Of a DNA stretch of 64,000 bases, positions 46,401 through 56,184 are shown in pieces; position 1 is the first letter of the stretch; every line of letters begins with the position of its first letter. The stretch is from NCBI GenBank assembly GCA_903863885.1, contig CAIPEB010000608.1, positions 1 through 64,000 on the forward strand, given 5' to 3'. The position numbers were made by a program, and so were the translations under genes. The stretch comes from an uncultured Planctomycetaceae bacterium. GTDB lineage: Bacteria > Planctomycetota > Planctomycetia > Pirellulales > Pirellulaceae. The notes under the pieces were generated by a model. It did not search any database. It saw only the letters and a list, made by a program, of their open reading frames with translations, and was not told the origin of the DNA.

Positions 46401-47075
46401 CTGTGCCTTGACCCATGCCCGCATCACGTAGCGCGAACCGCCCGTGATCCGCAGACTTCCCTGCCGCGTGGCAACCCACGAAGACGGTGCACCCGAGTCC
46501 ACCGTCGTCTTCATGCTGCGATTGCCCGACCGCTTCTCGTCACTGACCCAGGCAATGCGATGCTGAGCGTCCGTCGTATCGCTTCGCCAGGATGTTGGAT
46601 CCGCACCGTCACCATGTTCAAAGCCGCCGTTGCGTACTCCAACGTCTGCTTCCAGCCAATCCGGAACGCCCCACGCCGAAGGATTGTCGAAATAGGCCCA
46701 ATAACGGACGTTCGCGCCGGCAGCACATTCGACGGGCAGCACCAGATGACTGCCTTCCGGGATTGGTCCGGCATGTACCTCATCGCCCTCGGGGCCGATG
46801 ATGTTGTAGAGCACTTCGACTCCGACATCGTTGCAGACGCGCAGCGACTCGACCGGCACACCCGCGAGATCCGCGTTCTGCGATTCTCGCCGGATCAGCA
46901 ATTTCACAGGCTCGCCCTTGGCGTCTTTGCCGGTCTGGTTGCTGACGTTGATGGGCAAGCGACTCTGCCAGATGTCTCCATTACCCATGCAAAGCCCTGG
47001 GTGCCATGGAGCAGCTTGCGCCAAAGCGGCTACGGATGCCGCGAGGGTGGCCAACAGCATGATGATGCGCGTCAT
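43461..47075 (-). CDS. Secreted DUF4091/GH123-like protein
   Basis: The frame extends to ATG 47096. ATG 47075 is preferred: AGG lies five bases upstream and the signal peptide (MTRIIMLLATLAASVAALAQA) begins there. The product is 1204 aa. The N-terminal two thirds hold beta-sandwich, carbohydrate-binding-like segments, including two similar ones near residues 140-295 and 465-620 (each with an RSxRxxxxSGAPSSW- or SARISIPQDAQSSW-like strand). The C-terminal third is a TIM-barrel like DUF4091/GH123, with YISDEPFY (D961-E962) matching the acidic pair of GH123 N-acetylgalactosaminidases. The substrate may be an amino sugar; this is inferred. Confidence 0.83.
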   Translation of the reverse strand: MTRIIMLLATLAASVAALAQAAPWHPGLCMGNGDIWQSRLPINVSNQTGKDAKGEPVKLLIRRESQNADLAGVPVESLRVCNDVGVEVLYNIIGPEGDEVHAGPIPEGSHLVLPVECAAGANVRYWAYFDNPSAWGVPDWLEADVGVRNGGFEHGDGADPTSWRSDTTDAQHRIAWVSDEKRSGNRSMKTTVDSGAPSSWVATRQGSLRITGGSRYVMRAWVKAQDVTGMAGWYIHVGNEKNFMLASPMLSGGEGTYGWKEVVAEFTAPAEADRADLGTVLHGTGSAWFDDVSLECQDPARLTATAGQREKLTLAQFGADTAWYGDKTGSGKAWNYRVPVRVANYGDAQAATGLISVDLAGVLARLRGRADRDRLVAVLDGRAVKSYQLGDLLLIEGASIPPHTVNVYYLYLAETSSPVPTSTGDAFTTNALNPALPGDSTARQKMAGGPGYESLLASPINLVRNPSFESGDSLPEGWSGGAAGERPANSRMDLVEPGLFGRRSARISIPQDAQSSWFGWRQDVRVEPDRSYLFAAWVKCEQLKGGLQLHAHFRNAAGGLCESAGMTGAGPAIDGTTDWTLISGLFTMPRDIANFQLHLTMNSTGTAWHDGALLVEVCSAQIGRMETRDTTANRGFQVWQVNSIVKVFQDDVPAQTAAKTSIRMARGEFEPLQLAVRSDRAFPEVRVEVDAPRNGAGKMLNKFEIGAVGYVPVDYPTNYYSTKTAAWVRKYPTSPPACDGWAGYWPDPLLPRDRFELRAGITQPVWITIKTAADTAPGDYRGVARFVASGTEIGRVPFTVHVWDFELPRENHVGAVYDLRMDGRWNIPGKSPEQAQRDFLKFMADRRVCPDTVHPTPQLRYENGKVVADFTAFDKAAEYALDELGLPQFYTPGDFYLFGWGFPPSEKFGEKPYEGKYPYPGADRGKLRPEFKRAYQAVLKTYWDHLKSRGWDKKCVLYISDEPFYREKEIITQMKALCEMIHEVDPAIFIYCSTWAHVPEWDGYLNCWGIGHYGIVAPELIAKRKAAGDRVRWTTDGQMCTDTPYCAVERLLPAYCFKYGAEAYEFWGINWLTYDPYKWGWHSYIFQSDTPENSYYVRYPNGDGFLAYPGATIGHDGPVTSIRLEQAREGCEDYEYLYLLRHLIDKARAAGKDTTSAQKAMDFAQELVTIPNAGGRYSTRILPDPDRVFAARERVAEAIEQLRK

Positions 47076-47119
47076 CGCGACCTTATCCTTGTGCACTTGG
47101 AGTTTCGGGAAGCGGTGCC

Positions 47120-48343
47120 CTATTTCGGAGCAACAGCACCGCTTTCGGCGGAGGTATTACCGCCCTGCGAGGCCTCCACGATCAAAGCGTCGATCCATTT
47201 GTCGAGTTGTTCGTCACCGGGCGAACCCAGTGACTTGTGGCGAATCACTCCCTTGGCGTCGAGTATGTAGAGTGTCGGCCACCCTCGCACATTCCAGGTT
47301 GTCGAGATCTCTCCCGAAGTGCTTCCCCCGTTCCACCAGCTCGGCCACGTGATCTGTTCTTCCTGGATGACTTTCTTCAGTGCTTCGCGATCCCGATCAC
47401 TGTTGATTCCCAGCAACGCAAACGGCTTGTCGGCCAGACGCTTCACGAGCGACCGCTCGTGCGGGTACATGCCCCGGCAAGGGCCTCACCAGTTGCCCCA
47501 GAAATCGAGCATCACCACCTTTCCGCGAAAGTCCGACAGGCGGAGCTTCTTGCCCTCGATGTCCTCGCCATCGATTTCCGGCGCCGCGCATCCGACCGAG
47601 AGATGCTGGATCTCGAACAGTTCCCGCTCAGCGGCCTGTCCCAGCGTCTTGTTGCCGAACTTCAGTTCGCCGTAGGTCTGCACCACGCGCCCCAACAGCG
47701 TTTCAATCTCGGTGGCCAACTGTTTCGGATCCCGCGAGACGAGCCGATCCGACGCTTCTTTGCCACGAATCTCCGCGTAGCGGGCTGCAAGCTCCGGGCG
47801 GTTCTTCAGTTGTTCGAGCAATTGCCCCTGTTGCTTCAGGAATTGCGCCAACGCATAACACGCCGGTCCCTGCACGGAGCGATGTGGATTTGTTTCCAGC
47901 GCTTTGCGCAGGAAAGCTTCGGCTTGCGGGCTGTCGCTGTAGACCAGCGCAGTGCAGACGTTGCCGAGTTTGTCGCTGGCGATGTATTTCTCGGACAGCT
48001 TGCCGAGCGCCTTGTCCGGCAATTCCCCCGAACGCACGTTCGAGACGACCCATAAGAGTGAATCCGCAGCGGCTCCTTCGTCGGTCGTCGTATCGGCGAA
48101 CTCAAGCAATCGCTTTCCCGTGGATTCGGGACTGGGCCTTTCATTGACGGCCTTGCTGCGTTCCTCGTCCGTCTTGGCCTCCGAGTACTTCTTGAAGAAC
48201 TCCTGCTGGCCCTTCGAATACTCCGCGAGTATTCCCGCGAGCTGCTCGGATGCCGATGGCGGCTTATCCGGCTTCGCCTCTTCGCCCCGCAATTGTCCCG
48301 CTGAAATCAGCAGGGTCGCGAGGCCAACAAGAATGCGAGTCAT
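47120..48343 (-). CDS. TlpA-like thioredoxin, probable selenoprotein (W-U-G-P-C) with in-frame UGA
   Basis: ATG 48343 follows a strong AGGAGG and starts a signal peptide (MTRILVGLATLLISAG). The frame runs to 47120 with a single TGA at 47486-47488, codon 286; read through, the product is 407 aa. Residues about 20-240 are helical. Residues about 245-400 are a TlpA/redoxin domain: RLSDFRGKVVMLDFWGNW, then U286-G-P-C289, then RGMYPHERSLV and the cis-proline RGWPT. The TGA sits exactly where homologues have the attacking Cys, and both flanks stay in frame and conserved. Sec readthrough is therefore more likely than decay. A hairpin with a GGUC loop lies 25-42 nt downstream. A TGC-to-TGA mutation or sequencing error is the alternative. 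No selA/selB/selC is in the window. A standard caller would split it into 47486-48379 and 47120-47470. Confidence 0.85.
47444..47461 (-). promoter_or_regulatory. SECIS-like hairpin downstream of the UGA codon
   Basis: On the coding strand CACGAGC-GGTC-GCTCGTG forms a perfect 7-bp stem with a GGUC tetraloop. The stem starts 25 nt and the loop 32 nt after the UGA. Bacterial SECIS elements have an apical loop 16-37 nt after the UGA with G in its first positions, and E. coli fdhF also has GGUC at its tip. The bulged U of the fdhF stem is absent here. It encodes conserved residues H-E-R-S-L-V, so protein constraint could contribute to the palindrome. Confidence 0.55.
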
Positions 48344-48534
48344 CAGCGAACCTCCTTTGGAAATAGGAATCGAACACAACTCACAACAGTTTTCGGTTGC
48401 TCGATCGTGGGTGGCACGGGCAGCGTGCTCTCAGGTTTCACCTCGTCGCTGTTCAGGTTTGCCGTTCCGGGCGTCAAGGGTGGCTGGTCCACCCGCAAGG
48501 TTGAACATCACCGGTGCCCGCAATGTCCGCGTTT

Positions 48535-50049
48535 TTACAGCCCCCAGCCTTTGCGGTATTCTCGCCGCAGGTACTGGTTCGCGTCGGCCACGTTGGTAAT
48601 CCGCATGTTGTCGCTGTCGAATTCGACCTTTGCTCCGGCGCGCAGGGCCACCGCGCCGAGATTGACGGTGTCCGTGATCGATCCCGCGTTCAGGAAACTC
48701 CCGGGCGCCTGTTCGCCTCCTCGGCAGGCCTGCAGCCATGCTCCGTAACGCCCGCCCGAATCACGCGGTCCGGCAGCAACATTCTGTGAGGACGAGCCGG
48801 CGGCGAGAGGTTCGTTCTTGCCTTGCGTGATCAGTCGGGGATCCTGCCCCAGAAAGCCGGCGAGAATCACGCCCGACTCTCCGACGAACATGATTCCCTC
48901 CGCCGAGATGCCGACGTTCTGGGCCTCGAGTTCATCGGGAAGGCGCGGCTGCATGCCGCCGTCGTACCAGAACAGGTCAATCGCCGGCGTGTCGGCTGCC
49001 GCCGCGAATTTGAAGCGAAGGGTGCAGGCCGTGGGAAAGGAAAAGTCGTTCTTCACCGTCCGGCTGACTTGATCCGTAATCGTGCACGTATGCGTGGCGC
49101 GCGCTTCCGCGCTGAGCGGGGGTCCGAGATTCAATGCTGTGAACACGGGCCACAGGCTGTAGATGCCCATGTCCGCCATGGATCCTCCCCCGAAGTCGTA
49201 CCAACCGCGAAACACCGTGTGGGTGTAATGCGGATGATAGGGGCGATCCACCGCCGGCCCCAGCCACAGATCCCAATCCAGCCCCTTGGGAACCGGCGGC
49301 GTATCGGTCGGGATCTCCGTGTACTGCGGCCACACGGGGCGGTTCGTCCAGTTGTGGATCTCGCGCAGTTTGCCGATCGCTCCTTCCTTGATCCGCGAGG
49401 CGATCCACGCATTGCCCCCGCCGCTGCCGTAGGCCAGCAGAAACGTCGCGAGCTTGGTCTTTTGCGCCGCTTCGACAACGCGTCTCCCCTCGTACATTCG
49501 ATTGGCAAGCGGCTTGTGCACCATGACGTGCTTGCCCTTGTTCATTGCAGCCAGTGCGATGGTTGCGTGCAGGTGATCCGGCGTCATGATCTTGACTGCG
49601 TCGAGATCGGGCGTCTTGTCGAGCAGTTCGCGAAAATCCGCGTAAGCGGCGCATGCCTTGAAGCTCTCGGCTCCCCGCTGGTTCTTGTAATAGGTGTCTA
49701 CAACGAGGCGGCCTACTTCTCGTCCGCCGGGGCAGCCGGCTGCATCCTCCCGCCACGTCGGGTTCCCGAGATAACCGCGGATCGTGTTTCGTACGCTGTG
49801 CTTGCCCCACTCCACATAGTCGCTGCTGTCGGTGTTCGGATCGCACACAGCCACGATCTGAATCCGCGGCTCGGACAGCAGACCTCCCAGTTCGTTGAAT
49901 CCCTGGGTGCCCATGCCGATATGAGCGAGCGTGACCTTCTCGCTGGGCGCCACGTATCCCTCTCCTCCCAGCACGTGTCTGGGCACGATGGTCAAGACTC
50001 CCGTGGCGACAGCTGTCTCCATGAAGCGGCGGCGATTGAAGTCCGGCAT
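48535..50049 (-). CDS. Tat-exported Gfo/Idh/MocA-family oxidoreductase
   Basis: The frame extends to 50205, but ATG 50049 begins MPDFNRRRFMETAVATG, a twin-arginine signal, and follows a GGGG stretch. The product is 504 aa. After the signal comes a Rossmann fold (VTLAHIGMGTQGFNEL, IVAVCDPN) and HVMVHKPLA, which is the E-K-P-like region of the family with His at the usual Glu position (V-H-K-P). A C-terminal beta-sheet domain follows, with DFGGGSMADMGIYSL. These enzymes act on sugars or cyclitols with NAD(P). Tat export with a bound cofactor is usual for the many planctomycete members. It may act on products of the secreted hydrolases nearby. Confidence 0.87.
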   Translation of the reverse strand: MPDFNRRRFMETAVATGVLTIVPRHVLGGEGYVAPSEKVTLAHIGMGTQGFNELGGLLSEPRIQIVAVCDPNTDSSDYVEWGKHSVRNTIRGYLGNPTWREDAAGCPGGREVGRLVVDTYYKNQRGAESFKACAAYADFRELLDKTPDLDAVKIMTPDHLHATIALAAMNKGKHVMVHKPLANRMYEGRRVVEAAQKTKLATFLLAYGSGGGNAWIASRIKEGAIGKLREIHNWTNRPVWPQYTEIPTDTPPVPKGLDWDLWLGPAVDRPYHPHYTHTVFRGWYDFGGGSMADMGIYSLWPVFTALNLGPPLSAEARATHTCTITDQVSRTVKNDFSFPTACTLRFKFAAAADTPAIDLFWYDGGMQPRLPDELEAQNVGISAEGIMFVGESGVILAGFLGQDPRLITQGKNEPLAAGSSSQNVAAGPRDSGGRYGAWLQACRGGEQAPGSFLNAGSITDTVNLGAVALRAGAKVEFDSDNMRITNVADANQYLRREYRKGWGL

Positions 50050-50245
50050 GGCGCGTCCCCTGCAATAAAGCCGAATGAATGGGGTGACCGATACAACCGA
50101 GCAGTTCGTGATTGTAGCGATCCGCCGCCGCGGTCTCGACAGAGCATGGCGCAGAGAGGAGTCCGAAGGCAGACAAACACCTACCCGCTGCTGGTTGCCG
50201 GCCACCGGCCGCTACCAGTTACCAGTTTCCGCTGCCGGCTTCGCG

Positions 50246-51631
50246 TCAGAGCAGCGTTCCGCGGAGCACGAACAAAGCGACCGTGAAGTAGATCACGAGA
50301 CCGGTGACGTCGACGAGAGTGGCGACAAACGGCGCGGACGACGTGGCCGGGTCCAGGCCGAAATGTTTGATCAGGAACGGGAGCATCGACCCGGAGAGGG
50401 TGCCCCACATGACGACGAATATCAGCGAGACGGCGACCGTGAATGCGACCAGCAGCCAGTGGGGACCGTAGATGCCTGAAAAGAGGCTCCAGATCGTAAT
50501 CCTCAAGAATCCGATCGAGGCGAGCACCACGCCGAGCAGGAGACCGGAAATCAACTCGCGTCGCATCACTTTCGACCAGTCCCGCAAGGTCACCTCTCCG
50601 ACCGCGAGCGCACGCACGATGAGTGTTGCGGCCTGGGACCCGGAGTTGCCTCCGCTCGAGATGATCAGCGGCACGAAAAGCGCAAGAACGACGGCCTTCT
50701 CGATTTCGCCTTCAAAAAGGCCCATCGCCGACGCGGTCAGCAGTTCTCCGAGGAAGAGCACGATCAGCCAGCTGGCCCGCTTTCGGACAAGCCGCAGCAC
50801 CGGAGTGGCAATGTACGCTTCGTCGAGTGCCTCCAAGCCGCCGAATTTGTGGATTTCGCGAGTTGCGACTTCTTCGGCAACGTCCATGACGTCGTCAACC
50901 GTGACGACTCCCAGCAGCAGTCCGCGCCGGTCCAGGACGGGCAGCACCGTTCGATCGTACTTGCGGAATTGCTGGACCGCATACGACTCGCGATCCGTGA
51001 CGAGCAGCGCGACGAACTGCCATGTCATCAGGTCTCGCACGATGCTGTCCGGGGAAGACAGCAGTATCGATCGCATCGGAATATCGTCGATCAAGTGGTG
51101 CTGACCGTCCATGACGTAGACGGCATTCAGCGTTTCGCAGTCCTTGCCGACTTCCCGCACGTGGTCAAGGACCTGTTTGAGCGTCCATTCCTCCCGAACG
51201 GCGATAAAATCGGGGGTCATCAAGCGTCCGACCGTCCCCTCCCCGTACGAGAGCAAGGACCGGGAGAGTCTCTGGTTTTCCGGCGTGAGGAGCGTCAGCA
51301 TCCGCTCGACTTCGTCGCCCGACAGGCCTTCCAGGAGAGCGGTCCGATCGTCGGCTGCCACTTCGTTGAGGATCCGTCGCATTTCGGATTCGGGCAGTAC
51401 ATGGATCATCTTGCGCTGAACGCCCTCGTCCATCCGAGAAAAGGTGAGTGCGGCAAGTTCGAGTTCCAGATTTTGAAAGGCCACGATTTCTTCGTGGGGC
51501 GACAGGTCGGTGATCAATTGGGCCAGGTCAGCCGGCAGCCATCGGTTAAGGCTGTCCCTCAGCGTATCGAACTCCCTGTTGTGGATAAGTTCTCGGATTT
51601 CGGGTAGCAGCAGTTTTTCGAGCATTGTCAT
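50246..51631 (-). CDS. mgtE: MgtE-family magnesium transporter
   Basis: This is a 461-aa protein with the full MgtE order: an N-terminal helical superhelix (residues about 1-135), two CBS domains (about 140-260), a plug helix and five transmembrane helices (about 285-460). Signature motifs are PLIISSGGNSGSQAATL in TM2-TM3 and DPATSSAPFVATLVDVTG with the pore aspartate near residue 430. MgtE is a Mg2+ channel gated by cytoplasmic Mg2+. ATG 51625 is an alternative start. It is divergent from the hybrid kinase gene; the 245-bp gap shows no recognisable Mg riboswitch. Confidence 0.93.
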   Translation of the reverse strand: MTMLEKLLLPEIRELIHNREFDTLRDSLNRWLPADLAQLITDLSPHEEIVAFQNLELELAALTFSRMDEGVQRKMIHVLPESEMRRILNEVAADDRTALLEGLSGDEVERMLTLLTPENQRLSRSLLSYGEGTVGRLMTPDFIAVREEWTLKQVLDHVREVGKDCETLNAVYVMDGQHHLIDDIPMRSILLSSPDSIVRDLMTWQFVALLVTDRESYAVQQFRKYDRTVLPVLDRRGLLLGVVTVDDVMDVAEEVATREIHKFGGLEALDEAYIATPVLRLVRKRASWLIVLFLGELLTASAMGLFEGEIEKAVVLALFVPLIISSGGNSGSQAATLIVRALAVGEVTLRDWSKVMRRELISGLLLGVVLASIGFLRITIWSLFSGIYGPHWLLVAFTVAVSLIFVVMWGTLSGSMLPFLIKHFGLDPATSSAPFVATLVDVTGLVIYFTVALFVLRGTLL

Positions 51632-51876
51632 GGCTGTGCCTGGACATTTGCGGATAATTTTCGGTATTTCGGTGAACTCGATTACTGCCTTTGCGCCGAC
51701 AAACAGGTCGGCTCGTCACAGTGTTCCGGCCGGCAGTCGGGAAAATTCCCATAGACGAAAACGCCGACTACCACCGCTTTCGTTTCGAGGAAATCGCGTG
51801 CCGCCAGTATACTTACATTTCTCGGTGGGCAGTCAGCACTTCAAAAACGCGCGATTCTACCCAAGCGTCAAAATCG

Positions 51877-54800
51877 ATGACATATCGTTCGAAGGTATCC
51901 CTGCGCCGTAAGGTACTTTGGCCGTTGATCGGCGCTGCCGTGGCGTTATTGAGCGGTGGAACGGCCTCCACGATAGCGCTCATGCAGCACAGCATTGACG
52001 AACGACTCGACGGACACGCCGCTTCGATTGCATCGTCTGTGGTGGCTGTGGCCGAAAATCTCAGCCGGCTCAGCGATCTCCAGCGGGTTGTCAGCGTGAT
52101 GGCGGCCGAGCCGGATATCAAGCTGATCGTCGTGGTGGCCGGCGATCAACCGCGGGTGATCGCGAGCAGCCAGCATGATCTGCTGGGCAAGCCCCTGTCG
52201 GCATTGCCGCGGGCCATGGTCGGCGAGGACATTGAGACGGCGCTTCGCACCAGACAGTCGCGCAGCCGACCGCACCATTCGATCAATGCTTTTGACCATA
52301 CCGATTTCGTGCGGTTAACCCTGCCCGAGATCGCGGGGACCGAACCGGTTCCCGGAGCCATCATGCTGCACCTCGATACCCGGCCGCTTCAAGCCGAAAT
52401 ACGCAGATCGCTGTGGATGCTGATGGGGACCGCGGGACTGGGACTCAGTGCCTTCATGGCATTGGCCTACGCGCTCATGCGGCGGTACATCTTCACACCG
52501 CTCAAGCAGATTGAAGCCGATTTGCAGCATCCGACCAACCACCATCGCGAGATCCGCCTCCGGTCCCATCGGAACGACGAAATCGGCGCATTGGTCGAGG
52601 CGCTGAACCAGTCGTTCCTGGACCGCAAACGCTCGCTGGAACAGTTTCAAATGGCGGTCGAGGCCGCTCCCTGCTCGATGATCATGATTGACAGCAACCG
52701 CGTCATCATGCTGGCCAACGCTCAGGTGGAGCGGACATTCGGCTACAGCCGCCAGGAACTGATGGGCCAACGCATCGAAATACTAGTCCCGGAGCGGTTC
52801 CGCCCCGGGCATCCGGCGCTTGTGGAGAAGTTCTTTGCCACGCCCCAGGCCGTGCCCATGGGATTCCGAGGCAATCTGTTCGGATTGGCCAAGGACGGAC
52901 GCGAAGTGCCGATCGAAATCGGTTTGAATCCGATTATAGCTCCTGACAAGACTTTCGTTCTTGCATCCGTCATCGACGTGACGGCGCGCCAGAAGATGGA
53001 AGTGGAACTTCGCGAGGGGAAGGCCAGGCTTGACCAGTTGGCCGAGCAGAGCCGGACCTTCGTGTGGGAAGTTGACGAAAACGGACTCTTCACTTACGTC
53101 AGCGATGTGGTGAGTCTTGTGCTGGGATACCGTCCCGAGGAACTGGTGGGGCGGATGCACTTCCACGAACTCCATCCCGAAACAGGACGCCAGGACTTCG
53201 AGCGAGTTTTTCTGGCGATTCTGCGGCGAAGGCAGGATTTTGTGGAGTATGTCCACGTCGAAACGGCCAGGGATGGACGTCAGTTGTGGATTTCCGCCAA
53301 CGGCATTCCGCTCTTGAATCCGGACGGGAGTTTACGCGGCTACCGAGGCAGCAACACCGATATCACGGACCGCCATCGAATTGAACAGAAGTTGCGGGAA
53401 AGTGAGAGTCGCTTCCGGCTGATGGCCGACCGCGCTCCGGTCTTGATCTGGCTTTCCGGCGAAGACAAACAGTGCACTTATTTCAATCAAAGCTGGCTCG
53501 ACTTCACCGGGCGGACGCTGGCTGAGGAGATCGGGAGCGGCTGGACCGACCGGGTGCATCCGGATGACGTCCTGGTCTGCATCCAGACCTACATCGACGC
53601 GTTCGATGCGCGACGACCGTTCGCGATGGAGTATCGGCTGCGGCGGAAAGACGGCGAGTACCGTTGGATTTTGGACAACGGCGTGCCACGTTTCGAAACC
53701 GACGGATCGTTCGCGGGCTACATCGGTTCATGCGTGGATATCACGGAACAGAAGGATGCCGCCGATGCGAAGCAGCGTTTCGAGCAGTTATTCCGCAACA
53801 GTCCGGTGCCGATGGCGATATCTACCTTGACGGACCGGAGATTCGTTGACGTTAACGATGCGCTGCTCAAAACCCTTGGCTATCGCAAGGAAGACATCCT
53901 CGGCCGGACGGCCAGGGAATTGAACCTGTTTGTGCATCCGGAGCAGCAAACGCTCGAGGAGCAGCAGGTGCTTACGCTGGAACGCGTCAACAATCTCGAA
54001 TTGCAGGTGCGCCGCAAGGACGGCGTGCGGTTGGACGGCCTGTTCTCCGGCGAAATCGTCCACAGCGAGGGACAGCGGTATTTTCTGAGCGTGATGGTCG
54101 ACATCACGGCGCGAAAGCGGGCCGAGGCCGCTCTGATTGAGACGAACCTCCAACTGCAGGATGCCACGGCGCGGGCGAATGTCCTGGCGGAGCGAGCGGA
54201 GGCTGCCAATGCGGCCAAGAGCGAATTTCTAGCCAACATGAGCCACGAAATCCGCACGCCGATGAACGGCGTCATTGGAATGACCGGCCTGTTGCTCGAC
54301 ACCGAACTGTCTCCCGATCAAATGCGCTACGCCGAGACCATTCGCAACAGCGGCGAAGCCCTGCTCGCGCTGGTCAACGATATCCTCGATCTCTCGAAGA
54401 TCGAAGCCGGCAAACTCGTGCTCGAAATGCTGGATTTCGACCTGAGATCGCTGCTGGATGACGTGGTCGCGCCTCTGGCCCTTCGTGCCCAGGACAAGGG
54501 GCTGGAGTTCATCTGCGCTACGGCGCCCGAAGTGCCGGTTCACGTTTGCGGCGACCCGGGACGCTTGCGGCAGATCCTCACCAACCTCGCGGGGAATGCC
54601 GTGAAGTTCACCGAAAGGGGTGAGGTTTCGGTGCAGGCCAGCGTTGTTTCGCAGACCGACATTGACACCGTCGTGCGTTTCGCCGTCCGCGACACGGGAA
54701 TCGGTATTTCGCAGGAGCAGCAGAAAAAGCTGTTCCAGAAGTTCAGCCAGGCCGATGCTTCAACGACGCGCCGGCACGGCGGCACGGGACTGGGGCTGGC

Positions 54801-56184
54801 CATCTCGAAGCAACTCGTCGAATTGATGGATGGGGAAATCGGCGTGACCAGTGAGCCGGGAACGGGTTCCGAATTCTGGTTCACCGTCCGCCTCGGCAAG
54901 CAGACACAGCCAGAGCGTTTGTCCACGTCAGAGGCGGATCTGCGCGGAGTGCGGGCGCTGGTTGTGGACGACAATGAGACCAATCGCGAAGTACTTCTGG
55001 CTCACCTGAAATCGTGGGGCGTGAGGGCGCAAGCCACGCCGGATGGTCCCACAGCGCTGGAGGCGATGATGCGGGCCGAACAGTCGGGCGATCCGTTCCG
55101 TGCTGCCCTGCTCGACATGCAGATGCCCGGGATGGACGGAGCCGATCTCGCCCAGGCGATTCAGGCGAATGATCGGCTGCGCGAGACGCGGCTGATGTTG
55201 CTGACATCGCTGGATCAACTGGCTGATGCCGACAGTCCACAATCGCTGGGGTTTTCCGCCTGCCTCACCAAACCGGTTCGCCAGACCGAGTTGTTTCTTT
55301 GCCTTTCCGCCATGTTGGCCGATTCTCCTGCCTCGGCATCCGAGTCGGTGCTGTTCACGCCGGCGGCCGTGATCGCCTTGCGGCGGCGCGGATCGAGAAT
55401 ACTGCTGGCCGAGGACAACCCCGTCAATCAGGAGGTGGCGCTGGGCGTGCTGCGCAAGCTGGGCATCCGTGTCGATGCCGTGGCCAACGGCTTTGAGGCG
55501 CTGGAGGCTTTGAAAACGCAGCCCTATGACCTGGTGCTGATGGACATGCAGATGCCGAAGATGGATGGTCTGGAAGCCACTCGGATCATCCGCCAGTCAA
55601 GCTCGGGCGTGTTGAACCATGAAATCCCGGTGATCGCAATGACCGCAAACGCCATGCGGGGTGACCGCGAACGCTGCATAGAGGCCGGCATGAACGGCTA
55701 CGTCAGTAAACCGGTTTCGCCCCAGGCATTGGTCGAAGCATTGAATTCGTGGCTTCCAAAGGAAGTGAACAAGATTGCAGCCGTTGCCGACGATCTGCCC
55801 GCGACGGACACGGCGATCGCCTCGGCAGCACAGACGCAGCGGCCGCTCTTCGACCGAGCGGGCATGCTGGCTCGTTTGATGGGTGACAAGGAGATCGCAA
55901 CAATCGTGCTGGGGCGATTTCTTGAAGCGATGCCCGGACAGTTCGAGTCGCTCCGCACGTCCCTGCAATCGGGTGATGCCGCAGCAGCCGAAATCCAGGC
56001 GCACAGTATCAAAGGCGCGGCCGCCAACGTCGGCGGCGAAAGGCTGCAGTCGGTCGCTTTCGCGGTCGAAGAGGCAGCCCGTGAGGGGGATCTGGCTACG
56101 GCCGGCCGACTGCTCGGCGAACTGACGTCCGAGTTCGAGTGTTTGCAGCTGGCGATCACGGACGCCATGCACGCAGGCTTGTAG
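51877..56184 (+). CDS. Hybrid histidine kinase: sensor, HAMP, four PAS, HisKA, HATPase, REC, REC, HPt
   Basis: The frame opens at TTG 51691, but ATG 51877 directly precedes a basic N-terminus and the first transmembrane helix and is preferred. The product is 1435 aa. Order: TM1 (about 12-35), periplasmic sensor (about 36-180), TM2 (about 183-205), HAMP, four PAS domains (about 265-760), and HisKA with H790 in [12 protein letters not shown]. The HATPase has TGIGIS and GTGLGLAIS. The first receiver has D1080 ([12 protein letters not shown]), the second D1223 ([13 protein letters not shown]), and an HPt has H1376 ([11 protein letters not shown]). A complete BarA-like phosphorelay is encoded on one chain. 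The output partner is not adjacent. Confidence 0.9.
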   Translation: MTYRSKVSLRRKVLWPLIGAAVALLSGGTASTIALMQHSIDERLDGHAASIASSVVAVAENLSRLSDLQRVVSVMAAEPDIKLIVVVAGDQPRVIASSQHDLLGKPLSALPRAMVGEDIETALRTRQSRSRPHHSINAFDHTDFVRLTLPEIAGTEPVPGAIMLHLDTRPLQAEIRRSLWMLMGTAGLGLSAFMALAYALMRRYIFTPLKQIEADLQHPTNHHREIRLRSHRNDEIGALVEALNQSFLDRKRSLEQFQMAVEAAPCSMIMIDSNRVIMLANAQVERTFGYSRQELMGQRIEILVPERFRPGHPALVEKFFATPQAVPMGFRGNLFGLAKDGREVPIEIGLNPIIAPDKTFVLASVIDVTARQKMEVELREGKARLDQLAEQSRTFVWEVDENGLFTYVSDVVSLVLGYRPEELVGRMHFHELHPETGRQDFERVFLAILRRRQDFVEYVHVETARDGRQLWISANGIPLLNPDGSLRGYRGSNTDITDRHRIEQKLRESESRFRLMADRAPVLIWLSGEDKQCTYFNQSWLDFTGRTLAEEIGSGWTDRVHPDDVLVCIQTYIDAFDARRPFAMEYRLRRKDGEYRWILDNGVPRFETDGSFAGYIGSCVDITEQKDAADAKQRFEQLFRNSPVPMAISTLTDRRFVDVNDALLKTLGYRKEDILGRTARELNLFVHPEQQTLEEQQVLTLERVNNLELQVRRKDGVRLDGLFSGEIVHSEGQRYFLSVMVDITARKRAEAALIETNLQLQDATARANVLAERAEAANAAKSEFLANMSHEIRTPMNGVIGMTGLLLDTELSPDQMRYAETIRNSGEALLALVNDILDLSKIEAGKLVLEMLDFDLRSLLDDVVAPLALRAQDKGLEFICATAPEVPVHVCGDPGRLRQILTNLAGNAVKFTERGEVSVQASVVSQTDIDTVVRFAVRDTGIGISQEQQKKLFQKFSQADASTTRRHGGTGLGLAISKQLVELMDGEIGVTSEPGTGSEFWFTVRLGKQTQPERLSTSEADLRGVRALVVDDNETNREVLLAHLKSWGVRAQATPDGPTALEAMMRAEQSGDPFRAALLDMQMPGMDGADLAQAIQANDRLRETRLMLLTSLDQLADADSPQSLGFSACLTKPVRQTELFLCLSAMLADSPASASESVLFTPAAVIALRRRGSRILLAEDNPVNQEVALGVLRKLGIRVDAVANGFEALEALKTQPYDLVLMDMQMPKMDGLEATRIIRQSSSGVLNHEIPVIAMTANAMRGDRERCIEAGMNGYVSKPVSPQALVEALNSWLPKEVNKIAAVADDLPATDTAIASAAQTQRPLFDRAGMLARLMGDKEIATIVLGRFLEAMPGQFESLRTSLQSGDAAAAEIQAHSIKGAAANVGGERLQSVAFAVEEAAREGDLATAGRLLGELTSEFECLQLAITDAMHAGL

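Noticed and set aside
47486-48379. Reading the TlpA-like gene as two separate genes or a pseudogene
   Set aside because: Both parts are in the same frame, joined by one TGA at the catalytic Cys position. The downstream part has no Shine-Dalgarno at its first ATG, and domain conservation continues across the stop.
51691-51876. N-terminal extension of the first hybrid kinase from TTG 51691
   Set aside because: The extension lacks a sensible signal or domain, whereas ATG 51877 immediately precedes the basic N-terminus and first membrane helix.
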